From Desulfurellaceae bacterium bin18 (GTDB taxonomy: Bacteria; Desulfobacterota; Binatia; Bin18), in the NCBI GenBank assembly GCA_002238415.1, contig MPMI01000020.1:33577-97576 (forward strand): 64,000 nt of DNA. The letters run 5' to 3'. Shown here piece after piece: positions 59,448 to 64,000 of this stretch. Position 1 is the first letter of the stretch; each line of letters opens with the position of its first letter. A program made the position numbers and the translations under genes. The notes beneath the pieces were generated by a model. The model worked only from the letters and a program-made list of their open reading frames with translations. It ran no database searches and was not told the origin of the DNA.

Positions 59448-60524
59448 TCAGCGCAGTTTGAGTGTGCTTAAGGCAGCCAGGGCACAAATGATGGAGACAA
59501 TCCAAAAGCGAACAATGATCAGCGGTTCCGGCCAGCCCAATAACTCAAAATGGTGATGCAGTGGAGCCATACGGAAGATGCGTTTCCGTCTCAATTTATA
59601 CGAGCTCACCTGGAAGATGACCGAGGCGGCCTCAATCACAAAAACGCCGCCCACGATCGCTAGCACGATCTCCTGTTTACTGATCAGCGCGACAATGCCC
59701 AGCGCCGCCCCGAGGGAGAGGGAGCCCACATCACCCATAAACATCTGGGCCGGGTAGGCGTTAAACCACAAAAAGCCCAGCCCAGCGGCAGCCAGGGCTC
59801 CACAGAAAATGGCCACCTCCCCGGAGCCCGCCACATAGGGCACCTGTAAATATTCAGCCATTCCACTATGCCCGCTCACATAGGTGAAAATGGCATAGGT
59901 CACTCCAGCGATCATCACCGGCCCAATGGCTAATCCATCCAGACCATCAGTGAGATTGACCGCATTCGAGGCGCCCACCACCACAAGAGCGGCAAAGGGG
60001 ATATACCACCAGCCCAGGACTGGTCGGAGGTCTTTGAAGAAGGGAATGGTCAGCGTCGTGTCAAAACCCGGCTGTGCAAACAGCCACAAGGCTGCCGCCA
60101 GGGCAATCACACCTTGCGCCAGGAGTTTATACTTCCCTCGCAAACCGACCGAGTCCTGCCGGCTGAGCTTCCGATAATCGTCGAGAAATCCAATCAAACC
60201 AAAACCGATAGTGACGCCCAGCACCAACCAGATATACGGATTGGTTAAGTCTGCTAACAAGATCGTCGCCAGGGTGAGAGAGAAAAGAATCAACGTCCCT
60301 CCCATGGTGGGTGTACCAGCTTTACTCAGATGCGCCGCAGGTCCATCCGAACGGATGGGCTGACCCGCCTTGAGCGCGGTCAGTCGTGCAATCAGCCAGG
60401 GTCCGAGGATAAAGGAAACGCTCAGAGCCAATAAGCCCGCTAACAGGGTCCTAAACGTAATATAGCGAAAGACGTTAAACCCGGAGTAGGTCGTATGCAG
60501 GGCGTATAGAAAGGCGTACAGCAT
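59448..60524 (-). CDS. mraY: Phospho-N-acetylmuramoyl-pentapeptide transferase
   Basis: Integral membrane transferase that makes lipid I. 358 residues and about ten helices. PNP transferase motifs: [16 protein letters not shown] near 68, FLDDYRK (catalytic Asp pair) near 114, [16 protein letters not shown] near 188 and [15 protein letters not shown] near 318. The ATG shares one base with the murE stop (TAATG). Confidence 0.97.
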   Translation of the reverse strand: MLYAFLYALHTTYSGFNVFRYITFRTLLAGLLALSVSFILGPWLIARLTALKAGQPIRSDGPAAHLSKAGTPTMGGTLILFSLTLATILLADLTNPYIWLVLGVTIGFGLIGFLDDYRKLSRQDSVGLRGKYKLLAQGVIALAAALWLFAQPGFDTTLTIPFFKDLRPVLGWWYIPFAALVVVGASNAVNLTDGLDGLAIGPVMIAGVTYAIFTYVSGHSGMAEYLQVPYVAGSGEVAIFCGALAAAGLGFLWFNAYPAQMFMGDVGSLSLGAALGIVALISKQEIVLAIVGGVFVIEAASVIFQVSSYKLRRKRIFRMAPLHHHFELLGWPEPLIIVRFWIVSIICALAALSTLKLR

Positions 60525-62110
60525 TACGCACAGCCCTCCAACGCCTGTCCTGAGCTGCGACGCAGGGACAGATAGTGTCGGACCTCTTCCGCATCATCAA
60601 AATGAGAGCGCGTCGTGCCGATAATCTGATAATCCTCGTGCCCCTTACCGGCAATGACCACCACATCGCCTGCTTGGGCCTCGTCCAGCGCTCGTCGGAT
60701 AGCGCTACGCCGATCGACAATGACCAGATACGAACCCGTGGGGACATCCGCTCTCCTCACCCGTTGTGGCTCTTCTCGGGTCATCCCAGTCCGACTGAGT
60801 CCAGGTTCCGTTTCCGTCAGGATCTGGTACGGGTCTTCAGTTCGAGGATTGTCCGAGGTTAAAACCACCACGTCACTCAGACGGCCGGCCACTTCCCCCA
60901 TCAGCGGCCGCTTGCCTCTGTCCCGATCCCCGCCGCAGCCGAATACGGTGATCAGCCGCTTTGCTGTGAGGACACGCAGGGCTGCCAGCGTCTTCTCTAG
61001 CGCGTCGGGCTTATGGGCATAATCGACGAAGACCTCAAATGGCTGTCCGACCGAGAGGGCTTCCAGCCGACCCGGCACACGGCGACATTGAGCGATCCCT
61101 TCCCTCACCTTTTTGAGCGGGCTCCCAAGGGCATGCGCAACAGTGACGGCCGCAAGGATGTTGTAGACGTGTGGCTCACCAATCAAGGACGACACCGTGG
61201 AGAGTGTATCTTGTCCAACCTGCAACTCAGCCTGAATGCCGGCTAAACTATAGCTGACGTGCCGGACGGAGACCGTTGTGTCCTGGTGGAGGCTATAGGT
61301 CAGTACGGGATGGGCAACAGACTCGGTGAGCAGTTTCTGGCCCCAGGTGTCATCCGCATTAATGACCGCAAAGCGGCTGCGTTTTGGCGACCCGGCCAGA
61401 CCGTCGCGAAAGAGCCGGGCCTTTGCGGCAAAATACGCCGCCGTATTCAGATGGTAATCGAGATGGTCGCGGCCAAGATTCGTGAAGACTCCACCGTCCC
61501 AGCGGCAGCCCCAGACCCGCTCTTGGGCTAAGGCATGAGACGAGACCTCCATAATGACATGACTCACTCCAGCCCTGACCATATCGGCTAAGAGGGCTTG
61601 TAGTTCAACCGCCTCTGGGGTGGTGAGGGGAGCGGGACGCTCCTGATCTGCATAGCGGTAGTTCACCGTTCCGATCACGCCCACAGTCCAGCCTAGCGCT
61701 TTGCCTATGGCTTCCAACACATACGTGGTTGTTGTTTTCCCACTGGTTCCAGTCACGCCGATCAGGGTCAGCCGTTCACTCGGCCGATGATAAAATTGAT
61801 CGGCTATGGCCCCAAGGAGCCGTCGTGGCTGCTCTGAGGTGATAAGGGTCACTCCCGGGGGCACCTCCGTATCTGGCGGAGCGACAACGGCCCGTGCTCC
61901 CTGGTCAAGCGCTTGTTCAAGAAAGGCAGTCCCTTCCGTCTTTGTTCCCGGCAGGGCAAAAAAGAGCGCTCCCGGAGTCACCCGGCGTGAGTCATACACC
62001 AGCGCCTCGACCGGAATATCAGTCGGGCCGTGAATCTGGAACGCAGGGCCGGCGAGCCCATATGAATCAAGAGGCAGGAGCTGCCGCAGCCACGTCACAT
62101 CGCACCTCAC
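60524..62110 (-). CDS. murE: UDP-MurNAc-L-Ala-D-Glu--meso-diaminopimelate ligase
   Basis: 528 residues. Mur ATP loop [19 protein letters not shown] near 138, the carbamylated-Lys region [13 protein letters not shown], and SDNPRTEDP near 420, where D-N-P-R indicates meso-diaminopimelate as substrate. Slightly longer than typical because of a 20-residue N-terminal lead. murF, which usually follows, is not here; mraY follows directly. The ATG overlaps the ftsI stop as ATGA. Confidence 0.96.
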   Translation of the reverse strand: MRCDVTWLRQLLPLDSYGLAGPAFQIHGPTDIPVEALVYDSRRVTPGALFFALPGTKTEGTAFLEQALDQGARAVVAPPDTEVPPGVTLITSEQPRRLLGAIADQFYHRPSERLTLIGVTGTSGKTTTTYVLEAIGKALGWTVGVIGTVNYRYADQERPAPLTTPEAVELQALLADMVRAGVSHVIMEVSSHALAQERVWGCRWDGGVFTNLGRDHLDYHLNTAAYFAAKARLFRDGLAGSPKRSRFAVINADDTWGQKLLTESVAHPVLTYSLHQDTTVSVRHVSYSLAGIQAELQVGQDTLSTVSSLIGEPHVYNILAAVTVAHALGSPLKKVREGIAQCRRVPGRLEALSVGQPFEVFVDYAHKPDALEKTLAALRVLTAKRLITVFGCGGDRDRGKRPLMGEVAGRLSDVVVLTSDNPRTEDPYQILTETEPGLSRTGMTREEPQRVRRADVPTGSYLVIVDRRSAIRRALDEAQAGDVVVIAGKGHEDYQIIGTTRSHFDDAEEVRHYLSLRRSSGQALEGCA

Positions 62111-64000
62111 CGGTCTGCTTCAAGTCTGAGTTCATATACCGCTTCGCCTGTCTGCACCTTATTTCGGACCCTCTGGCCCGTGACATACCCACTCCCGTGG
62201 GCAACGACCCGCAGCCCGTTCGCGGACGCTTTCCGTATGGCCGCCCGTAGACTGAGACCAATAAAATTATCAACCTCGGAGCGGTCGGCTAACGAGTCAT
62301 CCCCCCCCGCGTTATAAGCTTCGGACGAAAAAGCGGATTCAGCGGAGAGCTTGGTGGTCGAGACATGTGGGCGGCCTGCCCATTGGATGTCCGCCCCTTC
62401 TCCTGCACTTCCCGCGACCCCAAGGTAGGTAAGAGATTGCCGGGCAATCGCTTGAAACACCGGTGCCGCGACCGTCCCTCCATCGGTGGCCGTCTTAGGC
62501 TCATCGATGACTGCTAAAATCACGAGCCGAGGCTGCTCGGCGGGAACCATGCCAATAAAAGACGCGATGCGACCGGTCTCCGAATACCCGCCCTGGGGGT
62601 CAGGTTTTTGCGAAGTACCGGTTTTTCCTGCTACCCGAAACCCTTGAATCTGGGCGCGCCGGCCTGTTCCCCCCGGCTCGACAACGTGCTCAAGCAAGGT
62701 CCGTATGCGCCGCGCGGTTTCGGGCTGAATCACCTGCCTGAGCGGGGTCGGACCGTTCGCGTGAACGACTTCCCCCGTACGAGTCACGACTTCACTCACG
62801 ACATAGGGGCGCATGAGCATGCCGTCGTTGGCGAGCGCCGCATAGGCACAGGCCAACTGCAATGGCGTGACTGCCACCCCCTGTCCAAAGCTGACCGTCA
62901 CAAGCCTGATCCGCGACCAGGCCTGGAGCGATGGGAGGTTGCCGCTTATCTCCCCCGGCAGATCAACGCCGGTTTTCTGTCCGATCCCAAAGGCCCGAAG
63001 GTAGTCATAATAGCGCTCTTTCCCCAGCAGTTCGCCGATCTTGGCTGCGCCAATATTGCTCGATTTTGTCAAGACCCGGTCAACGCTGAGTTCGCCGTAG
63101 GGATGAACGTCGTGGATCGTATGCCCGCCAACCCGGTAGGCACCGTGTTCGCAAAAAATGGGGTCCGTCTCGCTGACTTGTTTGGTATCCAGGGCGGCGG
63201 CAACCAATAATGCCTTGAGTGTTGACCCCGGTTCGTAGTAGTCGCTGATCACTCGATTACGGCGCGTATCAGGTGGAAAATCTCCGGGCATATTCGGATC
63301 GAAGGCCGGCACCTGAGCCAGGGCGAGAATAGCAAACGTCTGGGGGTCAAGTATAATCACCGACCCGGCCGCAGCCCGACTGTGTTGCACGGCGCGCTCC
63401 AACTCGCGCTCAGCCACATACTGGAGCGTCGTATCCAGAGTCAAACGCACGCGGAATGTCTCAGGCTGCTGACCGCCGCCACGGATCAGGATTGCTCGTT
63501 GACGCCCATCACGCTCACCCAGAGTGTGGCTGACTGGCCCGAGCAAATAGTGATTATACGCCTTTTCGACCCCCTCTAAGCCTTTCGCATCCACATTGAC
63601 AAATCCGAGCAGGGGGGCGGCCAAGGTTCGATACGGATACACACGGCGCTGGGTGCTCTTGCTGTCAAGGCCAGACACGCGGAGCGCTTTGATCTGGCTG
63701 GCTTCCTGGGGGAAGACCCCCCGTTTGAGCCAGACAAACGGCTCGGAGGAATGGAGAATGGCATCGACCTGTTGTGCGGGCAGGGAGAGGTGTTGGGCCA
63801 GTACGGGAATTATGTCCTCCACATCGGTCGGGAGTTTTGCTGGATGGACATAGAGGGATTCAGCCCCAACGCTAAAGGCCAACCGCCGCCCGTTACGATC
63901 AACAATAGCACCACGCTGTGACGTCACGGTCTCACGGTGACGGTATTGCCCGGCAGCGCGCTGGGCGAGCGTATCTCCCTGCACCACCGTGAGGTGGACG
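62107..64000 (-). CDS. ftsI: Penicillin-binding protein FtsI/PBP2-type transpeptidase with PASTA domain (N-terminus beyond the window)
   Basis: Septal transpeptidase. The frame is still open at base 64000 (upstream codons read VHLT before VVQGD), so the cytoplasmic and membrane N-terminus is outside. Motifs: QRGAIVDRNGRRLAF, S-x-x-K as YEPGSTLKALLVAAAL, SSNIGAAKIG, and KTGT as VAGKTGTSQK. The last ~60 residues (LRAAIRKASANGLRVVAHGS and following) form a PASTA domain, as in SpoVD-like FtsI proteins. Active-site residues are intact. First gene of the dcw cluster seen here. Confidence 0.95.
   Translation of the reverse strand, partial: VHLTVVQGDTLAQRAAGQYRHRETVTSQRGAIVDRNGRRLAFSVGAESLYVHPAKLPTDVEDIIPVLAQHLSLPAQQVDAILHSSEPFVWLKRGVFPQEASQIKALRVSGLDSKSTQRRVYPYRTLAAPLLGFVNVDAKGLEGVEKAYNHYLLGPVSHTLGERDGRQRAILIRGGGQQPETFRVRLTLDTTLQYVAERELERAVQHSRAAAGSVIILDPQTFAILALAQVPAFDPNMPGDFPPDTRRNRVISDYYEPGSTLKALLVAAALDTKQVSETDPIFCEHGAYRVGGHTIHDVHPYGELSVDRVLTKSSNIGAAKIGELLGKERYYDYLRAFGIGQKTGVDLPGEISGNLPSLQAWSRIRLVTVSFGQGVAVTPLQLACAYAALANDGMLMRPYVVSEVVTRTGEVVHANGPTPLRQVIQPETARRIRTLLEHVVEPGGTGRRAQIQGFRVAGKTGTSQKPDPQGGYSETGRIASFIGMVPAEQPRLVILAVIDEPKTATDGGTVAAPVFQAIARQSLTYLGVAGSAGEGADIQWAGRPHVSTTKLSAESAFSSEAYNAGGDDSLADRSEVDNFIGLSLRAAIRKASANGLRVVAHGSGYVTGQRVRNKVQTGEAVYELRLEADR

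Noticed and set aside
1..64000. tRNA or rRNA genes
   Set aside because: I looked for T-loop-like motifs and rRNA signatures and saw none; candidate GTTCGAATC words lie inside protein genes.

Overview
The window looks like a chromosomal segment of a moderately GC-rich, Gram-negative bacterium. Evidence for the envelope type: a LpxL-like lipid acyltransferase, two lipoproteins, an SmpA/OmlA-like protein and a MurE with the DNPR motif of meso-diaminopimelate-adding enzymes. Gene style (RND-type exporter, CaiB/BaiF CoA transferase, amidohydrolase, TIGR03960-type radical SAM) fits uncultured Desulfobacterota, Binatota or Tectomicrobia-like lineages, but taxonomy cannot be fixed from this sequence alone.

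Layout. 1-4.7 kb: hydrolase tail, recN and an RND/MMPL exporter carrying a C-terminal cyclic-nucleotide-binding domain. 4.9-14.7 kb: an unknown protein, then a CRISPR-Cas locus on the minus strand. It is type I-G (formerly I-U): cas3 with C-terminal HD, csb3, csb1, csb2, then leader and an array of 8 repeats. There is no cas1, cas2 or cas4. In their place, upstream of cas3, sit a phosphoribosyltransferase and a 69-aa reading frame embedded in its 3' end with its own strong ribosome binding site. 14.7-15.4 kb: a 636-bp non-coding, repeat-rich, lower-GC stretch. 15.4-20.9 kb: DUF58, BatA-like and VWA operon without its usual MoxR ATPase. 21-29.7 kb: housekeeping genes (gpmA, flavin reductase, SplB-like, glycosyltransferase, engB, thioesterase, site-2 protease, dCMP deaminase, lipid acyltransferase, ferritin-like protein). 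29.9-36.4 kb: lipoprotein pair, Smr protein, then a catabolic group (TenA/PqqC-like, D-aminoacylase-like, EthD, CoA transferase). 36.4-38 kb: two adjacent PD-(D/E)XK nuclease-like genes. 38.1-43.4 kb: OmlA-like lipoprotein, ABC-2 exporter, DUF4139 protein, serine hydrolase. 43.5-46.7 kb: 2-oxo acid dehydrogenase E1-alpha, E1-beta and E2. 46.7-49 kb: acpS and a radical SAM protein.

49-64 kb is the division and cell wall (dcw) cluster on the minus strand: ftsI (cut by the window end), murE, mraY, murD, ftsW, murG, murC, murB, ddl, ftsQ, ftsA, ftsZ. Genes mostly overlap or touch, implying one long transcript. murF is missing from its usual place between murE and mraY. A perfect 17-bp inverted repeat lies in the 3' end of ftsQ, just before ftsA.

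Most interesting points: the adaptation-less I-G locus with phosphoribosyltransferase plus overlapping gene; a leader-proximal spacer resembling two sites upstream of the cas operon; the paired nuclease-like genes; the exporter with a cyclic-nucleotide sensor; and several perfect inverted repeats at translation-relevant positions.
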